Assembly (NCBI RefSeq): GCF_004353845.1
Contig: NZ_CP037864.1
Span: forward strand, 868,001-932,000
Length of the DNA: 64,000 bases
Reading direction: 5' to 3'
From: Citrobacter arsenatis
GTDB lineage: Bacteria; Pseudomonadota; Gammaproteobacteria; Enterobacterales; Enterobacteriaceae
Below are positions 34,389 through 42,801 of this stretch, one piece after another. Within the stretch, counting starts at the first letter, position 1. Every line of letters starts with the position of its first letter. Both the position numbers and the translations under genes were made by a program. Under the pieces are notes generated by a model that did no database searches, was not told the DNA's origin, and saw only the letters and a program-made list of their open reading frames with translations.

Positions 34389-35180
34389 TTAGTGAAAGCT
34401 GTGTTCTTCGCCCGGATAAACGCCGGACTCCACTTCAGCCATATACTGCCGTACGGCGGCGCGCATGTCGCCCGCTTCGGCAAGGAAATTTTTCGCGAAT
34501 TTTGGAATATGACCGCCGGTAATGCCAAACGCATCGTGCATCACCAGAATCTGACCATCGGTCACATTGCCTGCGCCAATCCCGATGACCGGAATCGACA
34601 GTGCCTCAGTAACGCGCTTCGCCAACTCGACCGGCACGCACTCCAGCACCAGCAGCTGAGCGCCAGCGGCTTCTAAGGCCAGCGCATCATCCAGCAGTAC
34701 CTGTCCGGCGTCGCCGCGGCCCTGAATTTTATAGCCGCCGAAGATATTCACTGACTGGGGGGTTAATCCCAGATGACCACACACCGGTACGGCGCGTTCG
34801 GTGAGCATTTTCACCGTATCTACCAGCCAGGAGCCGCCTTCAATTTTGACCATATTGGCACCTGCACGCATGACCACCGCGGCGTTTTCAAATGCCTGTT
34901 GCGGGGTGGCGTAAGCCATAAACGGCAGATCGGAGAGCAGTAGACAGTTGGGCGCGCCACGACGCACGGCACGCGTGTGGTAAGCGATATCTTCAACGGT
35001 GACAGGCAGGGTGGAATCATGCCCCTGAATCGTCATGCCCAGCGAGTCGCCAACCAGCATCACATTGATACCTTCGTCGGCAAATAACTTAGCGAAGCTG
35101 TAGTCGTAGGCGGTAATTGTCGCGAAGCGTTTTTTCTCTTGCTTGCATTTCTGCAGCAGTGAAATGGTGGTGGGTTTCAT
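34389..35180 (-). CDS. panB: PanB, ketopantoate hydroxymethyltransferase
   Basis: It makes ketopantoate from alpha-ketoisovalerate and 5,10-methylene-tetrahydrofolate, the first committed step of pantothenate synthesis. The 263 residues start at ATG 35180 (MKPTTISLLQKCKQEKKRF). Visible are the metal and substrate motifs VMLVGDSLGM and KIEGG, and the GIGAG motif near the C-terminus. It lies upstream of panC. The chaperone-usher fimbrial cluster that E. coli K-12 carries between panB and folK is absent; only 120 bases separate the genes. Confidence 0.97.
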   Translation of the reverse strand: MKPTTISLLQKCKQEKKRFATITAYDYSFAKLFADEGINVMLVGDSLGMTIQGHDSTLPVTVEDIAYHTRAVRRGAPNCLLLSDLPFMAYATPQQAFENAAVVMRAGANMVKIEGGSWLVDTVKMLTERAVPVCGHLGLTPQSVNIFGGYKIQGRGDAGQVLLDDALALEAAGAQLLVLECVPVELAKRVTEALSIPVIGIGAGNVTDGQILVMHDAFGITGGHIPKFAKNFLAEAGDMRAAVRQYMAEVESGVYPGEEHSFH

Positions 35181-35300
35181 AACATTTCCTGATGATGAAA
35201 GTCATATTTATCGGCATTCTAACAGTCACATTCAGGGGGGCAATTGATTTAAGCAATCGTTTGGCGCGAAAGCAGTAAAGGCTAAAGGAGAGGGAACAGT

Positions 35301-35792
35301 TTACCAGTGCGCGGGTTTTGCTGCGCCAAGGCGGGTGAGGGATTGATGCAGGCTGACGCCGTCCGGGAAGATCAGTTCCGGCGCGATTTCAAACAGCGGC
35401 CACAGCATAAAGCCACGGTTTTTCATGTCGTAGTGCGGTACGGTCAGACGTTCGGTATTAATTACTTCATCGCCAAACAGCATAATGTCGAGGTCCAGCG
35501 TGCGCGGTCCCCAGCGTTCAGCTTTGCGTACCCGGCCCTGCTGCAGTTCAATACGCTGGGTATTATCCAGCAACGTTTCGGGGGCGAGAGTAGTTTCCAG
35601 CGCCACGGCGGCGTTTAGATAGTCTGGTTGATCCTGCGGGCCTAACGGTGGCGTACGGTAAAATGAGGAGACCGCCACGATGTGGCTGTCGGGGATTTCA
35701 CCGATCGCTTGCACGGCAGCATTAACCTGCTCCAGAGGAGAGGCTAAATTACTGCCGAGGGCGATATATACCCGTCGTCTTTCAGGCTGCAT
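35301..35792 (-). CDS. folK: FolK, HPPK pyrophosphokinase (folate pathway)
   Basis: It transfers pyrophosphate from ATP to 6-hydroxymethyl-7,8-dihydropterin. ATG at 35792 is preferred: AAGGTGG stands 8 bases upstream, giving 163 residues beginning MQPERRRVYIALGSN. A GTG at 35804 overlaps that ribosome site. HPPK motifs are IALGSNLASP, SSFYRTPPLGPQDQPDYLNA and GPRTLDLDIMLFG with the Mg-binding DLD. The N-terminus is a few residues longer and the C-terminus differs from E. coli (159). It lies 51 bases from pcnB. Confidence 0.93.
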   Translation of the reverse strand: MQPERRRVYIALGSNLASPLEQVNAAVQAIGEIPDSHIVAVSSFYRTPPLGPQDQPDYLNAAVALETTLAPETLLDNTQRIELQQGRVRKAERWGPRTLDLDIMLFGDEVINTERLTVPHYDMKNRGFMLWPLFEIAPELIFPDGVSLHQSLTRLGAAKPAHW

Positions 35793-35843
35793 CTGTGTCG
35801 CCACCTTGATTTTACCTGAAGTCCATTGGGTGTACGCGATGGG

Positions 35844-37241
35844 TCATGCGGAACCTTCGCGGCGTGGCGCGCGTTTACGCGGGCGACGATGGCGACGGCG
35901 TACGTCTGGCTCTTCATCCAGCTCGTTCAGCATCCCTTTTTGTTCCGGTGGCGCTGAAACCTGGAATTCACCCCACCATTTTGCCAGTCGTTGCAGTTCG
36001 GCATTGTTTTCTACTTCGGCGCGCAGGGCCAGCAGATCGTAAGCGGCGCGGAATTTCGGATGCTCCATCAGCTTCCAGGCGCGTTTACCCTGACGGCGAG
36101 ACATGCGTAGCTGCAACTGCCAGATATCGCGGGTCAGTGAGGTCAGACGTTTCGGGATAGCCAGCGAGCGGCAGGCTTCGTCCAGCACGTCGTTCATCGC
36201 CAGTGCGAAAGCGTCGTAGTAGGCCAGACCGCTTTCTTGCGCAATTTTCTGTGCGGCTTCCAGTAGCGGATACCAGAACATGGCGGCGAACAAGAATGCC
36301 GGGTTAACGCGCATATCGTTGTTAATGCGGTTATCGGTGTTCTTCAGTACCTGAGCGATGATGCGTTCCATCGGGCTGTCACCGTCTTCGGTGAAATAGC
36401 GCGTAATGGTTGGGAACAGCGGCTGGAACAGGCTGTACTCACGCAGTTTCTTATAAGTTTCATACCCATAGCCCGCCTGTAACAACTTGAGCGCTTCTTC
36501 AAACAGGCGTGCGGGAGGAATATCGTTAAGTAGCGTTGCCAGACGCGGGATCGGCTCTGCGGTTTCCGGACTGATACGCATGTCGAGCTTGGCGGCAAAG
36601 CGCACGGCGCGCAGCATACGAACAGGGTCTTCGCGGTAGCGCGTTTCCGGATTACCGATCAGGCGAATGATGCCCTCTTCGAGATCTTGCATGCCGCCGA
36701 CGTAATCACGCACGGTGAAATCGGCCACGCTGTAATACAGGCTGTTAATCGTGAAGTCGCGACGCTGGGCATCTTCCTCAATGGAGCCGAAGATGTTGTC
36801 GCGCAGCAGCATACCGTTTTGCCCGCGCTGTGAGGTTGTGCGATCGGACTCGCTGCCTTCATGATGACCGCGGAACGTTGCCACTTCGATAATTTCCGGG
36901 CCAAACATGACATGGGCCAGACGGAAACGGCGACCGACAAGGCGGCAGTTACGAAACAGTTTTCGCACCTGATCCGGCGTGGCGTTAGTAGTGACATCAA
37001 AATCTTTTGGCTTTTTGCCCAGCAAAAGATCGCGTACGCCACCGCCAACCAGCCATGCCTCGTATCCGGCCTTATTGAGCCTGTACATTACCTTCAGGGC
37101 ATTTTCACTGATATCTTTGCGGGAGATAGAGTGCTGCTCACGCGGGATTACCGTCATATGTGGACGGGCGACGGCAAGCTCGGCCTCGCGCTCCTCGCGG
37201 CTTAGCACCTTGCGGCAAAAATTAGCGACTCGGGTAAAAAT
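35844..37241 (-). CDS. pcnB: PcnB, poly(A) polymerase I, with an AUU start codon
   Basis: It adds 3' poly(A) tails that promote RNA decay, including decay of the RNA I antisense RNA of ColE1-type plasmids. Starting at the ATT codon at 37241-37239 gives 465 residues beginning (M)FTRVANFCRKV, exactly the E. coli length; GAGGTG lies 5 bases upstream. A start at 37262 would add seven unrelated residues. E. coli pcnB is one of the few genes known to start with AUU. Nucleotidyltransferase motifs are GGGVRDLLLGKKPKDFDVTT and RRDFTINSLYY. The C-terminus is Arg-rich and basic. Confidence 0.95.
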   Translation of the reverse strand: MFTRVANFCRKVLSREEREAELAVARPHMTVIPREQHSISRKDISENALKVMYRLNKAGYEAWLVGGGVRDLLLGKKPKDFDVTTNATPDQVRKLFRNCRLVGRRFRLAHVMFGPEIIEVATFRGHHEGSESDRTTSQRGQNGMLLRDNIFGSIEEDAQRRDFTINSLYYSVADFTVRDYVGGMQDLEEGIIRLIGNPETRYREDPVRMLRAVRFAAKLDMRISPETAEPIPRLATLLNDIPPARLFEEALKLLQAGYGYETYKKLREYSLFQPLFPTITRYFTEDGDSPMERIIAQVLKNTDNRINNDMRVNPAFLFAAMFWYPLLEAAQKIAQESGLAYYDAFALAMNDVLDEACRSLAIPKRLTSLTRDIWQLQLRMSRRQGKRAWKLMEHPKFRAAYDLLALRAEVENNAELQRLAKWWGEFQVSAPPEQKGMLNELDEEPDVRRRHRRPRKRAPRREGSA

Positions 37242-37312
37242 AGTGCACCTCGGTAGTGTCAAACTTCAATCAGAACAAGTGTTGCTGTGTAAAAATAGCG
37301 GCTAATCATAGC

Positions 37313-38209
37313 TCAGCATGGCGCATTTGAGAATGGCGGATTTAATATCGCCGATTCTGGCACCGCTGTCAGACTCCAGTTTTCCACGGCAAACGCCAGG
37401 ATCTGATCCACGCGCATCTCCTGCCACGGGATATCGTCGCGCTGGCCGAGAAAGCGCAGCGCGGCAACAATCACCGGACGCGGATCGCCTTGTGGCAGAG
37501 CAGGTGCATGATTTTGCTTGGAAAGTTTAGCGCCTTGTTCGTTTAGCGCCAGCGGCAGATGAATATAGTCAGGCGCTTGCCAGCCGAACTGTTGGTACAA
37601 CGCAATCTGTCGTACCGTGGGTTCGATAAGATCGGCGCCGCGTACAATTTCCGTCACGCCCTGGAAGTGGTCATCGACGACCACCGCGAGGTTATAGGCA
37701 AACAGCCCGTCGCGCCGGTGAATGATAAAATCTTCCCTTGCAAGCTGCGGGTCAGCCTGAATCTCACCGCGCAACTGGTCTGTAAACTGCATTACCGGAT
37801 GACGTTGCTTGAAACGTACCGCCGCCTGTTCAGGCCCGTGGCGTAACTCGCGACAGTGGCCATCGTAAATGCCGCCGAGGCTCTGAATACGCGCGCGTGT
37901 ACAGGTGCAGTAATAGCTAAGATCCTGCTGATGCAGCCAGGCAAGCGCCTCGCGGTAGGCGTCGTGGCGCTGGGATTGCCATAAAATGCCGCCATCCCAG
38001 TGCAGTCCGTAATGTTCCAGCTGACGCAGAATCGTGTCTGCAGCACCGGGAACTTCACGAGGGGGGTCAATATCTTCAATACGCACTCGCCAGATTCCGC
38101 GACGAGCACGGGCCTGCAGGTAACTCCCGAGGGCGGCAATCAGTGAACCGAAATGTAGTTCGCCAGAGGGGGAAGGGGCGAAGCGGCCAATATAGTGTGA
38201 ATCGCTCAT
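37313..38209 (-). CDS. gluQ: GluQ, glutamyl-queuosine tRNA(Asp) synthetase
   Basis: It attaches glutamate to queuosine at the wobble position of tRNA-Asp and is a truncated GluRS paralogue lacking the anticodon-binding domain. It has 298 residues from ATG at 38209 (MSDSHYIGRFAPSPSG). A long in-frame N-terminal extension is unlikely. The HIGH-like motif is PSPSGELHFGS and the KMSKS-like one is KLSKQN. Zinc is bound by YYCTCTR and YDGHC. The ribosome site is weak. It lies downstream of dksA behind a stem-loop terminator, as in Shigella, where read-through controls it. Confidence 0.95.
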   Translation of the reverse strand: MSDSHYIGRFAPSPSGELHFGSLIAALGSYLQARARRGIWRVRIEDIDPPREVPGAADTILRQLEHYGLHWDGGILWQSQRHDAYREALAWLHQQDLSYYCTCTRARIQSLGGIYDGHCRELRHGPEQAAVRFKQRHPVMQFTDQLRGEIQADPQLAREDFIIHRRDGLFAYNLAVVVDDHFQGVTEIVRGADLIEPTVRQIALYQQFGWQAPDYIHLPLALNEQGAKLSKQNHAPALPQGDPRPVIVAALRFLGQRDDIPWQEMRVDQILAFAVENWSLTAVPESAILNPPFSNAPC

Positions 38210-38220
38210 TTTGCGGGCTA

Positions 38221-38251
38221 ACAAATAATAAGGCGGGAGAAGCTCCCGCCT
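38221..38251 (-). terminator. Terminator between dksA and gluQ
   Basis: A 9-bp stem, AGGCGGGAG/CTCCCGCCT (38231-38239 with 38243-38251), is followed on the minus strand by UAUUAUUUGU. The U tract is imperfect, so read-through into gluQ is plausible. Confidence 0.75.
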
Positions 38252-38279
38252 GTAGTAAACGTGGTAAAAATGACCGGAA

Positions 38280-38735
38280 TTAACCTGCCATTTGTTTTTC
38301 GCGGATTTCTGCCAGCGTTTTGCAGTCGATGCACAGATCGGCTGTCGGACGCGCTTCCAGACGGCGAATACCAATTTCTACGCCGCATGATTCGCAGTAG
38401 CCGAAATCTTCGTCTTCTACTTTCTTCAGCGTCTTCTCGATCTTTTTGATCAGTTTGCGCTCACGGTCACGGTTACGCAGCTCAAGGCTGAATTCTTCTT
38501 CCTGTGCGGCGCGGTCCACCGGATCAGGGAAGTTAGCCGCTTCGTCTTGCATATGAGATACGGTGCGATCAACTTCATCCCTAAGTTGATTACGCCATGC
38601 CTCAAGAATACGCCTGAAGTGCGACAGCTGGGCTTCGTTCATATACTCTTCGCCCGGTTTCTCCTGGTACGGCTCCACCCCAGCGATGGCGAGAATACTC
38701 AGGGACGATGTTTTACGGTTTTGCCCTTCTTGCAT
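38280..38735 (-). CDS. dksA: DksA, RNA polymerase-binding stringent response factor
   Basis: It binds the RNA polymerase secondary channel and works with ppGpp to repress rRNA and activate amino acid promoters. The 151 residues from ATG at 38735 are virtually identical to E. coli. The coiled-coil hairpin carries its acidic tip in NFPDPVDRAAQ (D71, D74). The zinc finger is C114, C117, C135 and C138. ATG at 38735 is favoured over an in-frame extension to 38753. Confidence 0.98.
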   Translation of the reverse strand: MQEGQNRKTSSLSILAIAGVEPYQEKPGEEYMNEAQLSHFRRILEAWRNQLRDEVDRTVSHMQDEAANFPDPVDRAAQEEEFSLELRNRDRERKLIKKIEKTLKKVEDEDFGYCESCGVEIGIRRLEARPTADLCIDCKTLAEIREKQMAG

Positions 38736-38912
38736 GTTGCTTCTCCTTAACACGCACTATCGATCCCCATGTTCGGGGGAAAAATCAGGTCGCTATAAAT
38801 AGCAGATGCTTTTCCGGATAGCAATTATCTAAACGTAACACTTGACAACCCTGTGAGGAAAAGCGTATTTGCCCACGCGCCCAGAATACTAATTAACCAA
38901 ATGTTTACACCA

Positions 38913-39617
38913 TTACAAGGTAATGGGCAACGGCTCTTTAAGAGTCATACCATGGGCAGAAAGTTCCGCTTTATAAACCAGAATTTCGACCCCCTTAAGC
39001 TGTGCTTCAACTAATAATTGCGCATATTTTCTATCAATATGGTGCGCCGGTGAAAACCGTGTAATGGCTGAATGTAGCACCGCGAAAAATATCACCGCCC
39101 GCTTGCCTTCGGCCGCTACGCTCATCAATTCCCGAAGATGTTTCTGACCTCGTTCAGTGATGGCATCGGGAAAATAACCCTGATCTTTTTCCGCCAACGT
39201 GACTGATTTCACTTCAATATAGCAGTCAGGTCGGGAATCTGCCTGTAACAAAAAGTCGATGCGGCTCCCTTCGGCGCCGTATTTTACTTCACTTTTCAAC
39301 GTGCTGTAGCCTGAAACTTCTGAAATTAACGCCTGCTGGATCGACTCTTTCGTTAATCTATTAGCCCAGAGCGTGTTAACACAAATAAATGCGCCGGATT
39401 GGGTTTGCGTTAATTCCCAGGTATGTGGATATTTCCGTTTAGTATTTTCTGATGTCGAATACCAAACGGTGTCACCTGGGGTAGCGCATCCGGTCATCGC
39501 GCCGGTATTTGGGCAGTGTAGCGTTAACGCTGTGCCATCCGGTGTGATCACATCCGCTAAAAAGCGCTTGTAGCGCTGTATGAGCGTTGCTGGTTGTAAA
39601 GGAGGAGAAAATTGCAT
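38913..39617 (-). CDS. sfsA: SfsA, sugar fermentation stimulation protein
   Basis: A 234-residue protein, the same length as in E. coli. The family has an OB-like N-terminal part (TLIQRYKRFLADVI, then TLHCPNTGAMTGC) and a nuclease-like C-terminal half with SRIDFLLQADSRPDCYIEVKSVTL, whose D-E-K pattern resembles PD-(D/E)XK nucleases. DNA binding was reported for the E. coli protein, but its role is unclear. It is downstream of thpR, 14 bases apart, and probably co-transcribed. Confidence 0.94.
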   Translation of the reverse strand: MQFSPPLQPATLIQRYKRFLADVITPDGTALTLHCPNTGAMTGCATPGDTVWYSTSENTKRKYPHTWELTQTQSGAFICVNTLWANRLTKESIQQALISEVSGYSTLKSEVKYGAEGSRIDFLLQADSRPDCYIEVKSVTLAEKDQGYFPDAITERGQKHLRELMSVAAEGKRAVIFFAVLHSAITRFSPAHHIDRKYAQLLVEAQLKGVEILVYKAELSAHGMTLKEPLPITL

Positions 39618-39631
39618 CAGCAGTCCTTTTA

Positions 39632-40162
39632 TTATTCAGTCAGCGTCCAGCGTTGCAACTGCGTGTAACGCGTGCGTCCTCGTGTAAATGAGGAGGAGTA
39701 AAGCGCAAACTCCGTGACCGGAAACGACCAGCCAAAGCCCGGTGGAGGGATGGGAACCGCGTGGCCGGCATCGCGCAGCAGCGTGATATGCGGATGAAAC
39801 GGCTGCGGGCTTTGGTAGCACCCACTGCGTGCGGCCTGCGCCCGCAGCATATTCGCCAACTGCAGCAGCCCGCGCGGTGGCTGACGCATTCCCAGCCACA
39901 CGACCCTGGAGCGCAGCCATTGCCCGGCATCATCGAATTTGAGCGTAAAACCCGGTTGGCGAATACGCCCCGCGAGCTGCGACAGCGCCTGCTGCTTCTC
40001 AGCGCTGACGTCGCCTAAAAAGGCCAGCGTCAGATGCAGATTATCGGCGGCAACGGGACGACCTGCTTCAGGGGGGAATTGCGCGGCCCGCCAGTGGATT
40101 AATTGCTCCCGAACCTCGCCTGGCAATTCAATCGCAAAGAACAGCCTTTTTGGCTCAGACAT
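39632..40162 (-). CDS. thpR: ThpR (LigT), RNA 2',3'-cyclic phosphodiesterase
   Basis: A 176-residue 2H phosphoesterase from ATG at 40162 (MSEPKRLFFAIELPG). The two catalytic HxTx motifs are HLTL (H43) and HITL near residue 127. It hydrolyses RNA 2',3'-cyclic phosphates and can join tRNA halves with a 2'-5' bond in vitro. It is divergent from hrpB with 73 bases between the starts, and upstream of sfsA. Confidence 0.95.
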   Translation of the reverse strand: MSEPKRLFFAIELPGEVREQLIHWRAAQFPPEAGRPVAADNLHLTLAFLGDVSAEKQQALSQLAGRIRQPGFTLKFDDAGQWLRSRVVWLGMRQPPRGLLQLANMLRAQAARSGCYQSPQPFHPHITLLRDAGHAVPIPPPGFGWSFPVTEFALYSSSFTRGRTRYTQLQRWTLTE

Positions 40163-40235
40163 GATGGATACTCGGTTATGAATTAACGCGATGCTACAAT
40201 GCAGCGCGAAGAATGTTAACCCTCTGGAGCCATTT

Positions 40236-42665
40236 GTGACGTCGTTGCCCGTTGCCGCCGTAGTGCCTGAACTGCTTACCGCCCTTGATGCCTCGTCGCA
40301 GGTTCTGCTGACGGCGCCGACCGGTGCCGGGAAATCGACCTGGCTGCCGTTACGACTTCTTGAGCATCGCGGTATCAAGGGACGGATTATTTTGCTGGAG
40401 CCGCGCCGCCTGGCGGCACGCAATGTAGCGCAGCGGTTAGCGGAATTGCTGAATGAAAAGCCCGGCGAGACCGTGGGGTATCGCATGCGCGCGCAAAGTT
40501 GTGTAGGGCCGCAGACCCGCCTTGAGGTCGTGACAGAAGGTGTTCTGACTCGCATGATCCAGCGCGATCCCGAACTGACGGGCGTCGGGCTGGTGATTCT
40601 CGACGAATTTCACGAGCGGAGTTTGCAGGCCGATCTGGCGCTGGCGCTGTTGCTGGACGTGCAGCAAGGGCTGCGTGACGATCTGAAACTGTTGATCATG
40701 TCCGCCACCCTGGACAACGGTCGCTTACAGCAGATGTTGCCCGATGCGCCGACGATCGTCTCGGAAGGCCGTGCATTTCCCGTTGAGCGGCGGTATCAAC
40801 CCTTGGCAGCGCATTTGCGTTTTGATGAAGCGGTGGCGATAGCGACGGCGGAACTATTGCGCCATGAAAGCGGGTCGTTGCTGCTATTTTTACCGGGGGT
40901 GGGCGAAATCCTGCGCGTGCAGGAGCAACTGGCAACGCGTGTGGGCGGCGATGTGCTGCTGTGCCCACTGTATGGCGCATTGACGCTTGCCGAGCAGCGT
41001 CAGGCGATTTTGCCTGCGCCGCAAGGTCTGCGCAAGGTGGTGCTGGCGACCAATATTGCCGAAACCAGTTTAACGATTGAAGGCATCCGGCTGGTGGTGG
41101 ACTGCGCCCAGGAGCGCGTGGCGCGCTATGACGCACGTACCGGTTTGACGCGACTGATTACCCAGCGCATTAGCCAGGCCTCGATGACACAGCGAGCGGG
41201 ACGAGCGGGCCGTCTGGAGCCTGGTATCTGTTTGCATTTGCTTGCCAAAGAGCAGGCGGAAAGAGCGGCGTCGCAGGGAGACGCGGAGATATTACAGAGC
41301 GACCTGTCCGGGCTACTGATGGAATTGTTGCAGTGGGGATGTACCGAACCCGATCAACTGAACTGGCTGGATACGCCGCCCGCCGTCAATCTGCAGGCGG
41401 CAAAACGGCTGCTGCAGATGCTGGGTGCGCTTGAGGGCGACAGGCTCAGCGCTCGCGGGCAGAAAATGGCGGTGTTAGGTAACGACCCCCGTTTAGCGGC
41501 GATGCTGGTTAGCGCCACCGATGAGAACGAAGCGGCAACGGCGGCAAAACTGGCTGCGATTCTGGAAGAGCCGCCGCGCGGCGGCAGTACCGATCTGGCA
41601 GTCGCGTTTTCACGAAATCAGCCCGCCTGGCAGCAGCGCAGTCAACAATTACTGAAACGGCTTAATGTTCGCAGCGGACAGCCCGACAGCACGCTGCTCG
41701 CTCCGTTGCTGGCGCAGGCGTTTGCCGATCGAATCGCGCGTCGACGCGGGCAGGAAGGGCGTTATCAACTGGCCAACGGCATGGGGGCAATGCTGGATGC
41801 CGATGATGCCTCCGGACGCCATGAATGGCTGATAGCCCCTCTGTTGCTACAGGGCAGCGCTTCGCCGGATGCGCGTATTCTGCTGGCCTTACCACTGGAT
41901 ATCGAGGCGCTGACGCAGGCATGCCCTGAGCTGCTGCAACAGTCCGATACTATCGAATGGGATGAAACCCAGGGAACGTTAAAGGCATTGCGTCGGTCGC
42001 GCATTGGTCAGCTCACGGTAAAAGTACAGCCGCTGGCCAAGCCCTCGGAAGAGGAGTTGCATCAGGCGATGTTGAACGGCATTCGCGATAAAGGGCTAAG
42101 TGTGCTCAACTGGACGCCGGAGGCCGAGCAGTTTCGCCTGCGTTTACAATGTGCGGCAAACTGGTTGCCGGAGTATGACTGGCCCACGGTAGATGAAGAT
42201 TCTCTGCTGGCGACGCTGGAAGACTGGCTGCTGCCGCACATGAGCGGTGTACACTCGTTACGCGCGTTAAAAGCGCTAAATGTAGGGCAGGCGTTGCGTG
42301 GTTTGCTGGACTGGTCAATGCTGCAACGTCTGGATAGTGAACTGCCGTCGCATTACACTGTGCCGACAGGAAGCCGGATCGCCATTCGCTATCATGAGGA
42401 TAATCCTCCAGCACTGGCGGTGCGGATGCAGGAAATGTTTGGTGAAGCAAAGACCCCGACCATCGCCCAGGGACGCGTGCCGCTGGTGCTGGAGCTGCTG
42501 TCTCCTGCTCAACGGCCGTTACAGGTGACGAGCGATTTGAGCGCGTTCTGGCAGGGATCGTACCGCGAGGTGCAAAAAGAGATGAAAGGGCGTTATCCCA
42601 AACATGTCTGGCCGGACGATCCGGCGAATACCGCGCCAACGCGGCGCACCAAAAAGTATTCGTAA
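40236..42665 (+). CDS. hrpB: HrpB, DEAH-family ATP-dependent helicase
   Basis: It has 809 residues from GTG at 40236, with TGGAG 6 bases upstream; this gives the E. coli length, while an ATG at 40191 adds residues with no counterpart. Motifs in order are Walker A APTGAGKS (near residue 28), LEPRRLAARN, DEFHER (the DExH box), SATLDN, TNIAETSLTIEG and QRAGRAGR, followed by the HrpB-specific C-terminal domain. In Enterobacteria its cellular role is poorly defined; relatives in other bacteria process mRNA. Confidence 0.96.
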   Translation: MTSLPVAAVVPELLTALDASSQVLLTAPTGAGKSTWLPLRLLEHRGIKGRIILLEPRRLAARNVAQRLAELLNEKPGETVGYRMRAQSCVGPQTRLEVVTEGVLTRMIQRDPELTGVGLVILDEFHERSLQADLALALLLDVQQGLRDDLKLLIMSATLDNGRLQQMLPDAPTIVSEGRAFPVERRYQPLAAHLRFDEAVAIATAELLRHESGSLLLFLPGVGEILRVQEQLATRVGGDVLLCPLYGALTLAEQRQAILPAPQGLRKVVLATNIAETSLTIEGIRLVVDCAQERVARYDARTGLTRLITQRISQASMTQRAGRAGRLEPGICLHLLAKEQAERAASQGDAEILQSDLSGLLMELLQWGCTEPDQLNWLDTPPAVNLQAAKRLLQMLGALEGDRLSARGQKMAVLGNDPRLAAMLVSATDENEAATAAKLAAILEEPPRGGSTDLAVAFSRNQPAWQQRSQQLLKRLNVRSGQPDSTLLAPLLAQAFADRIARRRGQEGRYQLANGMGAMLDADDASGRHEWLIAPLLLQGSASPDARILLALPLDIEALTQACPELLQQSDTIEWDETQGTLKALRRSRIGQLTVKVQPLAKPSEEELHQAMLNGIRDKGLSVLNWTPEAEQFRLRLQCAANWLPEYDWPTVDEDSLLATLEDWLLPHMSGVHSLRALKALNVGQALRGLLDWSMLQRLDSELPSHYTVPTGSRIAIRYHEDNPPALAVRMQEMFGEAKTPTIAQGRVPLVLELLSPAQRPLQVTSDLSAFWQGSYREVQKEMKGRYPKHVWPDDPANTAPTRRTKKYS

Positions 42666-42672
42666 TGAAACG

Positions 42673-42706
42673 GTAGGCCGGATAAGGGGTTTATGCCGCA
42701 TCCGGC
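42673..42706. repeat. REP between hrpB and mrcB
   Basis: A single REP (GTAGGCCGGATAAGGGG, then GCCGCATCCGGC) begins 7 bases after hrpB and lies about 95 bases before mrcB. Confidence 0.88.
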
Positions 42707-42801
42707 GAAAGAGCGGTAATAATTGAGAGATTTCTTCTTCTGTCGCAGGACGGAAGAACAGAGAATCGGGCCTTTGCGCCTGAATGTTGCGGAGAAAAAG
42801 C

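Noticed and set aside
38210..38374. 55-residue upstream extension of gluQ reaching into the 3' end of dksA
   Set aside because: It would cross the dksA terminator and part of dksA; the conserved GluQ start is at 38209.
40163..40555. In-frame upstream extension of thpR by about 130 residues
   Set aside because: It lies antisense to the 5' part of hrpB and looks like shadow sequence; ATG at 40162 gives the exact E. coli ThpR length.
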